A DNA stretch of 64,000 bases, taken from RBG-13-68-16 sp041494245. GTDB taxonomy: Bacteria; Acidobacteriota; Thermoanaerobaculia; Thermoanaerobaculales; Thermoanaerobaculaceae. The notes below the pieces were generated by a model. It saw nothing but the letters and a program-made list of their open reading frames with translations. It was not told where the DNA came from and ran no database searches. The stretch spans positions 62,001-126,000 of the forward strand of contig JBGQAK010000010.1 of NCBI GenBank assembly GCA_041494245.1, given 5' to 3'. Positions 43,334 to 50,959 of this stretch are shown one piece after another. Numbering within the stretch: the stretch's first letter is position 1; each line of letters starts with the position of its first letter. The translations under genes and the position numbers were made by a program.

Positions 43334-43337
43334 AACT
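43332..43337 (+). promoter_or_regulatory. Candidate -10 box (TAAACT) of the small membrane protein gene
   Basis: TAAACT is six bases before ATG 43344, identical in sequence and spacing to the hexamer before metH. TTCGCC lies 17 bases upstream as a poor -35. No Shine-Dalgarno is present. Confidence 0.4.
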
Positions 43338-43343
43338 TACCGA

Positions 43344-43745
43344 ATGCAACCAGGGAAGTCGGCGCCCGCCTCACCGGTCCCCGTGCTCTCCGCGGTCCTC
43401 GCACTGGCGCTGCTCGCGGCCCCGCTGTGGCTGCCGCTCTCTCCCGCCGTCGCGATCGCGGGGACCGTCGCGGCCTGCGCGATTGCGGTGCTTCGCCGGC
43501 CATCACGAAGCCTGCGCCTCGTCGTGGCCGGCGTGGCGCTGTGGCTTCTCGCAGGCCACGCGGGGGCCTGGCTCCTGCGCGGCCGACCTCTCGACGGGTT
43601 CGCCTGGGTGCTGGTGGTCCTCTACGTTCTACCGCTCCCGCTCATCCCCTGGCTCTACTGGCTGACCTTTGAAGAGAATGCGTCAGAGGCTCTCTCGAAC
43701 CACGGTTCACGGACCACGAACCACGGTGAGGCGGGACCGACATGA
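43344..43745 (+). CDS. Small membrane protein preceding a sodium:solute symporter
   Basis: 133 residues with about three to four hydrophobic segments (VLALALLAAPLWLPL; LVVAGVALWLLAGHAGAWLL; WVLVVLYVLPLPLIPWLYWL). The last resembles small membrane partners encoded before sodium:solute symporters, and the stop overlaps the symporter ATG by four bases. The last about 20 residues (NHGSRTTNHGEAGPT) are encoded by a short degenerate DNA repeat and look like a tail extension. Function unknown; a symporter accessory subunit is the best guess. Confidence 0.7.
   Translation: MQPGKSAPASPVPVLSAVLALALLAAPLWLPLSPAVAIAGTVAACAIAVLRRPSRSLRLVVAGVALWLLAGHAGAWLLRGRPLDGFAWVLVVLYVLPLPLIPWLYWLTFEENASEALSNHGSRTTNHGEAGPT
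43698..43726 (+). repeat. ACCACGGTTCACGGACCACG-type short repeat at a gene end
   Basis: Degenerate 10-11-base units around CCACGGTTCACGG / CCACGAACCACGG encode the end of the small membrane protein. It resembles in style, but not in sequence, the CAGGGCACAGGG runs elsewhere in the window. Confidence 0.5.
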
Positions 43746-45121
43746 CGGTCCTCGCACTTCTGCTCGTCGCGGCCGCGGCGGCGGCGTGGTGGGGCGCCCG
43801 CCGAACCAGGGACTCATCGGACTACTTCGTGGCCGGCCGGCGGGCGGGTGCGTGGCTGGTCGGGGTCGCCGGCACGGCGGCCGCGGTTTCGGGGTTCACT
43901 TTCATCGGCGGACCCGGCCTCTTCGCGGTGGCGGGGGTGGGCTCGCTCTGGATCCTGCTCTCGGCGCCGGTCACGGGGGCGCTGCAGTGCTGGGCCGTCG
44001 GCGAGCCCGTCGTGGAGCTGGCGGAGCGCCACGGAGCTCTCACAATTCCCGAGCTCCTGGCGGCCCGCTTCGGTGGGCGTGGCATCCGGGCCGTGACGGC
44101 GCTCGTCGTGGTTGCGGGGTGTGTGGCCATGCTCGCGGTCCAGGCACGGGCCGCCGCCGTGCTTGGGGAGGACTTCCTGGAGATCCCAGGTGCGGCCGTG
44201 GCGATCGTCGTCATGCTCGCGACCACGGCCTACACCGCCCTGGGGGGGATGCGCGCGGGCCTGCTGGCGGACGCGGTCCAGGGCGCGGTGATGGCGGTTC
44301 TGGCGGTGCTGCTGGCCGGCGCGGCCATCTCCGCCGCCGGGGGCCCTGTCGCGGCCGTGCAAACGCTGGAAAGGGCGCGCCCTGAGCTTCTCGGGAGCTT
44401 CGGGGCCACCGCCCCGGGGCGGGCGTGGGCGTGGTACCTGCTCTTCTGCCTAGGAACGTGTGCGCAGCCCCACTACATCCAGAAGTTCTTCTTCCTGCGC
44501 TCCCGCTCCCAGCTCCGCCTCCTGCCGGCCGTCCTGACCGGCGCGCTCGCCGCCACGCTGGCGATCTGGATCGGCGTGGGACTCGGCGGGAGCGCCCTCG
44601 TTGCCCGAGGAGCGTTGACGGTCGCGCGACCCGACGACCTCACGCCCCACACGATGACCCTGCTGGGGCCGTGGGCCGTTTTGCTGGCCGGGGTGGCCGT
44701 CCTCGCAGCGATGATGTCCACGGCGGCGTCGTTCCTCAACATGGCGGCGGCGGCGGTCACCCGCGACCTGCGGGAGGCGGCCGGCCGGCCGGCGATGGGC
44801 GTGCCCGCGGCAAGGCTGGCGACGGTCCTCTTCGCGGTCGCCGGGACTGCCATCGGGGCGGGCAGCGAGAGGGCGGTGGTGCTCCTCGGCTTGATCGGGT
44901 GGGGCTTCTTCACCGCGGCACTCCTGCCGGTGATGACCGTCGGGCTCGCCTGGCCCGGCGCCACCGCCAGGGGTGCCGTGGCGGCCATCGCCGGGGGCGC
45001 CATCGCGGACCTGGCCCTGGAAGGCGTGCGGGCCCACCTTCCGGCCGGCCTCGAACCCGGGCTCGCGGGTGCCGCCCTGGGGGTCCTTCTCCTCGTCGGG
45101 CTCTCACGGGGGGCGCGATGA
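43742..45121 (+). CDS. Sodium:solute symporter family transporter
   Basis: 459 residues with about 12-13 hydrophobic segments. The N-terminus has the SSS pattern (RDSSDYFVAGRRAGAWLVGVAGTAAAVSGFTFIG), followed by YTALGGMRAGLLADAVQG and QPHYIQKFFFLRS and, later, AAMMSTAASFLNMAAAAVTRDL. Members use the sodium gradient to import substrates such as proline, pantothenate, sugars or carboxylates; the substrate is not evident. It is coupled to the small membrane protein upstream, and its stop overlaps the nth ATG (ATGA). Confidence 0.9.
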   Translation: MTVLALLLVAAAAAAWWGARRTRDSSDYFVAGRRAGAWLVGVAGTAAAVSGFTFIGGPGLFAVAGVGSLWILLSAPVTGALQCWAVGEPVVELAERHGALTIPELLAARFGGRGIRAVTALVVVAGCVAMLAVQARAAAVLGEDFLEIPGAAVAIVVMLATTAYTALGGMRAGLLADAVQGAVMAVLAVLLAGAAISAAGGPVAAVQTLERARPELLGSFGATAPGRAWAWYLLFCLGTCAQPHYIQKFFFLRSRSQLRLLPAVLTGALAATLAIWIGVGLGGSALVARGALTVARPDDLTPHTMTLLGPWAVLLAGVAVLAAMMSTAASFLNMAAAAVTRDLREAAGRPAMGVPAARLATVLFAVAGTAIGAGSERAVVLLGLIGWGFFTAALLPVMTVGLAWPGATARGAVAAIAGGAIADLALEGVRAHLPAGLEPGLAGAALGVLLLVGLSRGAR

Positions 45122-45777
45122 GATGGACAGAGGCCGACCTGGACTGGCTGGCCGAGGAGCTCGCGAGGGTCCGCGACGCAGTGCGGCCAACAACGCTCGC
45201 CCGCGTCGAGAGGAGGCGCGACCCGTTCCGACTGCTGGTGGCGTGCGTGATCTCGCTGCGCACCAAGGATGCCGTCACGGCCGACGCGAGCGCGAGGCTC
45301 TTCGCGATCGCCGCGACCCCGGAGAGGGTGGCAAAGCTCCCCGAAGGGAAGATCGCCACGCTCATCTTCCCCGCGGGGTTCTACAACACCAAGGCGAGGC
45401 AGATCCGCTCGATCGCCCGGCGCATCGCGACCGAGCACGGCGGAAGAGTACCGGCCGACCGCGACACGCTCCTCACCTTTCAGGGCGTCGGCCGCAAGAC
45501 CGCGAACCTCGTGCTCGGACTCGGCTTCGGCATCCCGGCCATCTGCGTGGACACCCACGTGCACCGGATCTCGAACCGTCTCGGCCTCGTGAGGACGAAG
45601 ACGCCGGAGGAAACCGAGCGCGCCCTGGCGAAGGTCCTGCCGCAGCGGCTGTGGATCGAGATCAACGACCTGCTCGTGACCTTCGGGCAGAACGTCTGCC
45701 AGCCGGTGTCACCCTGGTGCTCGCGCTGCCCGCTCGCCGAGCGCTGCCCGCGCGTCGGGGTGATCAAGCACCGATGA
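45118..45777 (+). CDS. nth: Endonuclease III (DNA glycosylase/AP lyase)
   Basis: 219 residues, the normal size. It removes oxidised pyrimidines and nicks AP sites. The helix-hairpin-helix LLTFQGVGRKTANLVLGLGF carries the catalytic lysine, and VDTHVHRISNRLGL the catalytic aspartate. The C-terminal 4Fe-4S loop is C-x6-C-x2-C-x5-C (CQPVSPWCSRCPLAERC). ATG 45118 overlaps the symporter stop. It is convergent with sdhB, 56 bases apart. Confidence 0.96.
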   Translation: MRWTEADLDWLAEELARVRDAVRPTTLARVERRRDPFRLLVACVISLRTKDAVTADASARLFAIAATPERVAKLPEGKIATLIFPAGFYNTKARQIRSIARRIATEHGGRVPADRDTLLTFQGVGRKTANLVLGLGFGIPAICVDTHVHRISNRLGLVRTKTPEETERALAKVLPQRLWIEINDLLVTFGQNVCQPVSPWCSRCPLAERCPRVGVIKHR

Positions 45778-45833
45778 CGTTACGCACGGCTGGGGCTGCT
45801 CTTCTTCGGACCCCGGAACCCGGTTCCCTGTTC

Positions 45834-46661
45834 TTACACGGTGTGCGGCGGAGCCTCCGGGATGTTTTCGCGGCGCTTGACCTCGGTGGGCTTGCCCGCC
45901 ACCTTCGCCGGGCACTTCGTCTTGTGCAGGCGCAGGTAGTCGAGCACCAACTCGCGCTTCATGAGCTGGATCGCCTTGGCAGGGTCCACGCCCTTCGGGC
46001 ACACCCGGGAGCACTCGCCGGCGTAGTGGCACCGCCACGGACCGGCCTCGCCGGCCAGCACCTGCTTGCGGACCGCGAAGCCGCCGTCGCGGCTGTCGGA
46101 GTTGTACCGGTGTGCCTGCCCAAGTGGCATCGGGCCGGAGTACAGTGCGTCCGTCGCGAACGTCGGGCACGCCGCCATGCAGCACCCGCACTTGATGCAA
46201 TAGGTGAACTGCAAGTACGCCTTGAGCTCGTGCGCCGACTGGAAGAACTCGTTGGTCGGGTGCTCGCGCTCCTCGACGTCCTCCCTGATCACGTACGGCA
46301 TCAGCGCCTGGTGGGTGCCGAACATCGGCGCGAGCTCCGGCACGAGGTCGCGGACGATGTCGAAGTTCGGCAGCGGCGCGACCACGACGGTGCCGCTTTC
46401 GAGTTCCGCGATCTGGGTGTTGCAGGCGAGGCGCGGCTTGCCGTTGATTAGCATCCCGCACGAGCCGCACACGCCCATGCGGCAGGAAGAGCGCCACGCC
46501 AACTCCGGCGCGTGCGTCTCCTTGACCTTCCACAGCCCGTCGAGAACGGTCATACCAGCCACGAGCGGGATGCGGTAGTCCTCCCAGTACGGAGCCTTGT
46601 CGCGCTCCGGGTTGAAGCGGCGGATTCGGTAGCTGACTTCGCTCATGTTCGGTTTGCTCAT
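45834..46661 (-). CDS. sdhB: Succinate dehydrogenase/fumarate reductase iron-sulfur subunit
   Basis: 275 residues from ATG 46661, with a GAGGGGG ribosome site; longer open frame to 46844 not used. The 2Fe-2S ferredoxin domain has CRMGVCGSCGMLINGKPRLAC. The C-terminal half has CIKCGCCMAACP (4Fe-4S) and CHYAGECSRVCPKGVDP (3Fe-4S). It passes electrons from the flavoprotein to quinone at the membrane. It is last in mdh-sdhA-sdhC-sdhD-sdhB. A C-terminal extension rich in Lys/Arg (KCPAKVAGKPTEVKRRENI) goes beyond the minimal fold. Confidence 0.96.
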   Translation of the reverse strand: MSKPNMSEVSYRIRRFNPERDKAPYWEDYRIPLVAGMTVLDGLWKVKETHAPELAWRSSCRMGVCGSCGMLINGKPRLACNTQIAELESGTVVVAPLPNFDIVRDLVPELAPMFGTHQALMPYVIREDVEEREHPTNEFFQSAHELKAYLQFTYCIKCGCCMAACPTFATDALYSGPMPLGQAHRYNSDSRDGGFAVRKQVLAGEAGPWRCHYAGECSRVCPKGVDPAKAIQLMKRELVLDYLRLHKTKCPAKVAGKPTEVKRRENIPEAPPHTV

Positions 46662-46671
46662 GTCCGCCCCC

Positions 46672-47043
46672 TCAGAACGACCGCGCGGCGATCGCCGCCC
46701 ACGTTCCGTAGATGAAAAGCCCGAGCCCGCCGAGCAGCAGCACCATGCTGAGGGTGCGCTTGAGCCAGCTCGCCGGATCGAGCTCAAAAAGGATGTTGCG
46801 CAGGCCGTACAGGCCGTGGAACAGTGCGGCGCCGAGCAGCACAATGTACGTCACCATGAAGAACCCGGTCCTGGCTCGCGAAACCACGTTCTGCCAGTCG
46901 ACCGGGTGGCCGCCCGCCGGGTTGAGGCCCTTGAGGACGACGACGCCGTTGAGATGCATGACGGTCATGTGCATCCCGAGGAAGACGAGGATGACAAGCC
47001 CAGCCGCCAGGTGCCAGGTCCAGAGCTTCTGATCGCGCATCAC
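46672..47043 (-). CDS. sdhD: Succinate dehydrogenase membrane anchor subunit (SdhD-like)
   Basis: 123 residues with three hydrophobic segments. Histidines in WTWHLAAGLVILVFLGMHMTVMHLNG and LLGAALFHGLYGLRNIL are candidates for haem b ligation and quinone binding. Paired with SdhC, nine bases downstream of it, and ten bases before sdhB. Size and position rather than sequence identity support the name. Confidence 0.82.
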   Translation of the reverse strand: MMRDQKLWTWHLAAGLVILVFLGMHMTVMHLNGVVVLKGLNPAGGHPVDWQNVVSRARTGFFMVTYIVLLGAALFHGLYGLRNILFELDPASWLKRTLSMVLLLGGLGLFIYGTWAAIAARSF

Positions 47044-47052
47044 GGCCGCCTC

Positions 47053-47490
47053 CTACTCCAGCACCCAGAAGTTCAGGGTGCCCATCACGACGAGAACCAC
47101 GGCAACGAGCAGCATGCCGATCGCCAGCGGCCGCTGAACGTCGAGCGATGTCCTGTACGGGTACACGGGCTCGATCGGCTTCCCGACGCCGAAACCCAGC
47201 TCGATGATCCCGAGCCGGATCCCGTTGATGGCGTGGAAGGCGAACGCCACGAACACGAGGTACTCGCCGATCTTGAACAGCGGGCCGGTGACGGTGCCCA
47301 TCGCCTGCTGCCACGCCGCCTGCCCGAACGCCCGCGACGAGGTCACCACGATGTGCAGCAGGAAGTACGCGAGGATCCCGAGCCCGGTGAGGCGGTGCAG
47401 GGTGTAGAGGTAGCGGTCCATCCCCCACCGCCCGCCGCCCAGCCAGCCCCAGATTCCCAAGCGATTTGAACGACCTTTGCTCTCTAGCAT
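47053..47490 (-). CDS. sdhC: Succinate dehydrogenase cytochrome b subunit (SdhC-like)
   Basis: 145 residues from ATG 47490 with a GGGAG site. Three membrane segments: YLYTLHRLTGLGILAYFLLH, IGEYLVFVAFAFHAINGIRL and LAIGMLLVAVVLVVMGTLNF. LHRLTG and HAINGIRL are the characteristic SdhC blocks with quinone-site and haem-ligand residues. It lies 26 bases after sdhA. Confidence 0.87.
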   Translation of the reverse strand: MLESKGRSNRLGIWGWLGGGRWGMDRYLYTLHRLTGLGILAYFLLHIVVTSSRAFGQAAWQQAMGTVTGPLFKIGEYLVFVAFAFHAINGIRLGIIELGFGVGKPIEPVYPYRTSLDVQRPLAIGMLLVAVVLVVMGTLNFWVLE

Positions 47491-47516
47491 TGTCTTTTCT
47501 CCCGGTGCCCTTCCTC

Positions 47517-49229
47517 TCAGTACTTCCGCTCCACCGGCTTCCAGGTGTTGATGGTCACCGGCTTGTAGTCGTAGCGCGGCCCGCCGTCCGTGTGCCACGC
47601 AAGGGTGTGCTTGAGCCACTTCTCGTCGTCCCGGGCAGCGAAGTCCCGGCGGGCGTGCGCGCCGCGGGATTCCTGGCGCGCCAGAGCGCCCGCCACGGTG
47701 ATCTCCGCCAGGTCCAGCAGGTTTTCCAGCTCCAGCGCGTGAAAGAGGTTGGAGTTGTACGCCCTGCCCTTGTCCTTCACCGGAGCACGGCGGGAGCGCT
47801 CGCGCAGCTCGCGCACGGAGGCGAGCGCGCTGGCCAGACCCTCGCCGGTGCGGAAGATGCCGACCTTGGTGTCCATCGTCGCCCGAAGCTCGCGCCGCAG
47901 CTCGTAGAGGTTCTCCGAGCCGTCGCGCTTGAGAAGAGCATCGATGTGGGCCTCGGCAGCCTTCAGCTTTGCCTCGGGCACCGCGGGCATACCCAGTTTC
48001 GGGAGTGCCTTGACGATCTCCTCCCCCGTGATCCCGCCCCACACCAGGCACTCGGCGGTGGAGTTCGATCCGAGGCGGTTTGCGCCGTGCAACGAGACGC
48101 AGGCCGCCTCCCCGGCCGCCCATACGTTGGGGAGTCGGGTAAGGCCGTTGATGTCGGTCTCGATGCCACCCATCGAGTAGTGCGCCACCGGCCGGATCGG
48201 AATCGGCATGGTGATCGGGTCGATCCCGAGGAACTTGATCGTCACCTCGCGGATCAGCGGGAGGCGCGTGTTGATGCGATCGGCGCCCAGGTGGGTGAGG
48301 TCGAGGTGAAGGTAATCGCCCCACTGCTCAGAATGAAAGCCCCGCCCGGCGAGGATCTCCTCGGTCTCGGCACGCGACACCATGTCGCGGGGCGCGAGCT
48401 CGATGAGCTTGGGCGCGTAGTTCTGCATGAACCTATCACCCTTGTTGTTCTTCAGATACCCGCCCTCGCCGCGGCACGCCTCGGTCATCAGGATCCCCGA
48501 GGGCACGAGGCCGGTCGGGTGGAACTGGAGACACTCCATGTCCTCGAGTGGCAGCCCCGCGCGGAACGCCATCGCCATCCCGTCGCCTGTGACGGTCTGC
48601 GAGTAGGTCGTGAACCCGTACAGCGTGCCGCCGCCGCCCGTGGCGATGAGCAGCGCCTTGCCGCGCAGCACCACCGTCTCCCCGCTAGCCGCGTGGATCC
48701 CCACCAGACCCGCGAACAGGCCGCCCTCTACCAGGATGCTGGTGACGAAGAACTCGTCGTAGCGGGTAAAGGAGCGGTAGCGCAGGAGCGTGTCGTACAG
48801 GGTCTGCATCTCGAAGAAGCCGGTCTTGTCCGCGGCCAGGGTGGCGCGCGGGAACGAGTGACCGCCAAAGGGCCTCTGATCGATCCGACCCTTGGCGTCC
48901 CGCGTCCAAGGGATGCCCCAGTGGTCGAGCAGCATGATCTCTTCCGGCATCTGCCTCACGAAGCGGTGCACCACGTCCTGGTCCGCCAGGAAGTCGGAGC
49001 CCTTGACGGTGTCCCAGGCGTGCAGCTCGAAGGAGTCCCCCTCCTCCGGCCGCAGCACCGCCGCGGTGCCTCCCTCCGCGCACACCGAGTGGGCGCGCAT
49101 GAGCTGTACCTTGGAGACGATGCCGATGTCGACCTTCCCCTCGGTGCGCCGCGAGATCTCCACCGCCGCCCGCAGCCCGGCGAGGCCGGCCCCCAGAATC
49201 AGGACATCGTGCGTCAGCGATTGCGCCAT
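47517..49229 (-). CDS. sdhA: Succinate dehydrogenase/fumarate reductase flavoprotein subunit
   Basis: 570 residues. The Rossmann motif is VLILGAGLAGLRAAVE. His47 in RAHSVCAEGG is the likely site of covalent FAD attachment. The active site blocks are LQFHPTGLVPSG, TEACRGEGGYL (substrate arginine) and ARDM-like PRDMVSRAE; HYSMGGIETD and GEAACVSLHGANRLGSNS are also canonical. It oxidises succinate to fumarate in the citric-acid cycle. ATG 49229 has GGAGG a few bases upstream. An intrinsic terminator lies just before it, after mdh. Confidence 0.97.
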   Translation of the reverse strand: MAQSLTHDVLILGAGLAGLRAAVEISRRTEGKVDIGIVSKVQLMRAHSVCAEGGTAAVLRPEEGDSFELHAWDTVKGSDFLADQDVVHRFVRQMPEEIMLLDHWGIPWTRDAKGRIDQRPFGGHSFPRATLAADKTGFFEMQTLYDTLLRYRSFTRYDEFFVTSILVEGGLFAGLVGIHAASGETVVLRGKALLIATGGGGTLYGFTTYSQTVTGDGMAMAFRAGLPLEDMECLQFHPTGLVPSGILMTEACRGEGGYLKNNKGDRFMQNYAPKLIELAPRDMVSRAETEEILAGRGFHSEQWGDYLHLDLTHLGADRINTRLPLIREVTIKFLGIDPITMPIPIRPVAHYSMGGIETDINGLTRLPNVWAAGEAACVSLHGANRLGSNSTAECLVWGGITGEEIVKALPKLGMPAVPEAKLKAAEAHIDALLKRDGSENLYELRRELRATMDTKVGIFRTGEGLASALASVRELRERSRRAPVKDKGRAYNSNLFHALELENLLDLAEITVAGALARQESRGAHARRDFAARDDEKWLKHTLAWHTDGGPRYDYKPVTINTWKPVERKY

Positions 49230-49256
49230 CTTCGACCTCCTGGAAACTGAGACGCA

Positions 49257-49292
49257 TCAAAACAAAGGGGCCGGGGTTCGAGCCCCGGCCCC
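49257..49292 (-). terminator. Intrinsic terminator between mdh and sdhA
   Basis: On the minus strand a ten-pair stem (49292-49283 with 49276-49267, GGGGCCGGGG/CCCCGGCCCC, six-base loop) is followed by TTTGTTTTG. It comes 22 bases after the mdh stop and ends about 28 bases before the sdhA ATG, leaving little room for a separate sdh promoter. Confidence 0.8.
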
Positions 49293-49314
49293 CGTGCGGT
49301 ACGCGACAACCACT

Positions 49315-50259
49315 TCATGACTTTTCGAGGTCCGCCGGAAGCTTGGCCATCTGCGCGGCCACGTCGCCCGCGCTCTTGTGGAGCAGCGCGAGCTCGTCGC
49401 TGGTGAGCTTGGGCTCGAACACGCCCTCCATACCCTTCGCACCCAGCTTGCACGGCACACCAACAAACACGTCCTTCAGACCGAACTCCCCCTTCAGATA
49501 GACGGCGCACGGCAGGATCTTCTTGCGGTCCTTGACGATGGAGTCGACCATCTCGAAGACCCCGGCCGCCGGCGCGTAGTAGGCGGACCCGGTCTTGAGG
49601 AGCTTGACGATCTCGCCGCCACCCTGCGCCGTGCGCTGCACGATCGCATCGAGGCGCTCCTTGGACAGCAACTCGGGCAGCGGCACGCCGCTCACCGTGG
49701 TGTAGCGCGTCAGCGGCACCATGCTGTCGCCGTGCCCACCGAGCACCAGCGCGAAGACACTCTCGGTGGAGACACCCATTTCCATGGCGATGAAGGCGCG
49801 CATGCGCGCGGTGTCCAGGATGCCCGCCATGCCGATCACGCGCTCGCGGGGGAACCCCGATACGCGCCGCGCCACCTCGCACATCACGTCGAGGGGGTTG
49901 GTCACCATGATGATGATGGAGTCGCGGGACTTCCGCACGGCGCGGGAGATACACTCGGCGACGACCTTGGCGTTGGCGTCCTGCAGATCGTCGCGGCTCA
50001 TCCCAGGCTTGCGTGCCAGGCCGGCCGTCATCACGATGATGTCCGAGTTCACGGTGGCGTTGTAGTCGTTGGCGCCCACCACCATGCAGTCGTGGTGAAC
50101 GACCGGGGCCGCTTGGTAGAGGTCGAGCGACTTGCCCTGCGGCACGCCCTCGAGCACGTCCACCAGCACGACGTCGCCCAGGTGCCCTTCGGCGAGCCGG
50201 TGAGCGGTGGTCGCGCCCACGTTACCCGCACCGATGACCGTGATCTTCGCTTTTCTCAT
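49315..50259 (-). CDS. mdh: Malate dehydrogenase (LDH-like type)
   Basis: 314 residues from ATG 50259 with a GGAGGGGAGG ribosome site. KITVIGAGNVGATTAHRL binds NAD. ARKPGMSRDDL in the mobile loop carries the malate-specific arginine. VTNPLDVM and GGHGDSMVPL (catalytic histidine) complete the site. It oxidises malate to oxaloacetate next to succinate dehydrogenase in the citric-acid cycle, matching its genomic position. The frame is open far upstream but has no coding character there. Confidence 0.97.
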   Translation of the reverse strand: MRKAKITVIGAGNVGATTAHRLAEGHLGDVVLVDVLEGVPQGKSLDLYQAAPVVHHDCMVVGANDYNATVNSDIIVMTAGLARKPGMSRDDLQDANAKVVAECISRAVRKSRDSIIIMVTNPLDVMCEVARRVSGFPRERVIGMAGILDTARMRAFIAMEMGVSTESVFALVLGGHGDSMVPLTRYTTVSGVPLPELLSKERLDAIVQRTAQGGGEIVKLLKTGSAYYAPAAGVFEMVDSIVKDRKKILPCAVYLKGEFGLKDVFVGVPCKLGAKGMEGVFEPKLTSDELALLHKSAGDVAAQMAKLPADLEKS

Positions 50260-50321
50260 TGTGGATCCTCCCCTCCGTTGAGGTTTACCTCTTAGTGTGA
50301 CACGCGTTTGACACGGCGCAT

Positions 50322-50350
50322 ACCATACCACCGCAGGATGGATAGCACAA
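50322..50350 (-). promoter_or_regulatory. Promoter candidate for mdh
   Basis: Minus strand TTGTGC (50350-50345), 17 bases, TATGGT (50327-50322). It predicts a leader of about 55 bases ending in a strong ribosome site. It overlaps the divergent region serving rimP. Confidence 0.45.
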
Positions 50351-50360
50351 CGAGCCACCC

Positions 50361-50389
50361 TTGCAAGCTCCCATGAAAGGGTGTATAAG
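50361..50389 (+). promoter_or_regulatory. Promoter candidate for the rimP-nusA-infB operon
   Basis: TTGCAA (50361-50366), 17 bases, TATAAG (50384-50389): four and five of six consensus matches with optimal spacing. Predicted start near 50396, just before the hairpin at 50413. Confidence 0.6.
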
Positions 50390-50412
50390 GAGCCGGATGC
50401 TGCTTTCGAAAG

Positions 50413-50440
50413 AAAGTGGGACCTGGTCCCACTTTTTTTT
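50413..50440 (+). terminator. Intrinsic terminator-like hairpin in the rimP-nusA leader
   Basis: AAAGTGGGACC-T-GGTCCCACTTT is a perfect 11-base inverted repeat and runs into eight consecutive T. It lies between the predicted promoter and the rimP start at 50459, so it would end transcription before the operon unless read through. The one-base spacer means a few central pairs must open to form the loop. Confidence 0.6.
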
Positions 50441-50458
50441 CGAGGGCAAAAAGGGACG

Positions 50459-50959
50459 ATGGCACACCTGAGTGAGGATCTGCTAGCCAGGCTCGGTCGC
50501 CTCGCCGAGGGCGAGGGACTGGAGCTCGCGGCCGTCGAGGTCGGGGGCACCGCCCGCAAACCCGTGGTGCGCCTGATCCTCGACCGCGAACCCGGCGGCG
50601 TAACCCTCGCTGACTGCGAGTCCGTATCCCGCCAGGCGAGCGTGCTACTGGACGCGTACGACCCCTTCCCGGGGGCGTTCACGCTCGAGGTTTCGTCCCC
50701 GGGCCTCGAGCGGAAACTATACAACGAGAAGGACTTCGTTCGCTTTGCGGGACGCGCGGTCCGGGTGCGCATGCGCCGCGGCTTCCCTGCCCCGAGGGTC
50801 TTCGACGGGACCCTTGAGGGCCGCACAGGCCAAACCGTCCGCGTGCGCGACCGGGCGGGGGTCACGCATGAGCTGCCGGAGGGTGAGGTCTTCGAGACGA
50901 GGCTCGCCCCCCACCTCGATGAGAGGCAGCAACCAGCGAGGCATCGGGGAAGGAAGTAG
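50459..50959 (+). CDS. rimP: Ribosome maturation factor RimP
   Basis: 166 residues, start ATG 50459 with AAGGGA upstream; the frame is open back to 50381 through the promoter and hairpin, which is not coding. Family blocks: VEVGGTARKPVVRLILDRE (N-terminal KH-like domain), LDAYDPFPGAFTLEVSSPGLERKL (the highly conserved SSPGLxRPL region), and an SH3-like C-terminal half. It helps 30S subunit assembly. First gene of the operon; nusA follows with no gap. Confidence 0.94.
   Translation: MAHLSEDLLARLGRLAEGEGLELAAVEVGGTARKPVVRLILDREPGGVTLADCESVSRQASVLLDAYDPFPGAFTLEVSSPGLERKLYNEKDFVRFAGRAVRVRMRRGFPAPRVFDGTLEGRTGQTVRVRDRAGVTHELPEGEVFETRLAPHLDERQQPARHRGRK

Noticed and set aside
45778..45833. Bidirectional terminator between nth and sdhB
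   Set aside because: A short GGAACC-C-GGTTCC palindrome is present, but the loop is one base and there is no T-run on either strand.
49260..49295. GGGGTTCGAGCCCC looks like a tRNA T-arm
   Set aside because: No acceptor, D-arm or anticodon arm precedes it on either strand, and the same bases form a terminator stem with a T-rich tail on the minus strand.
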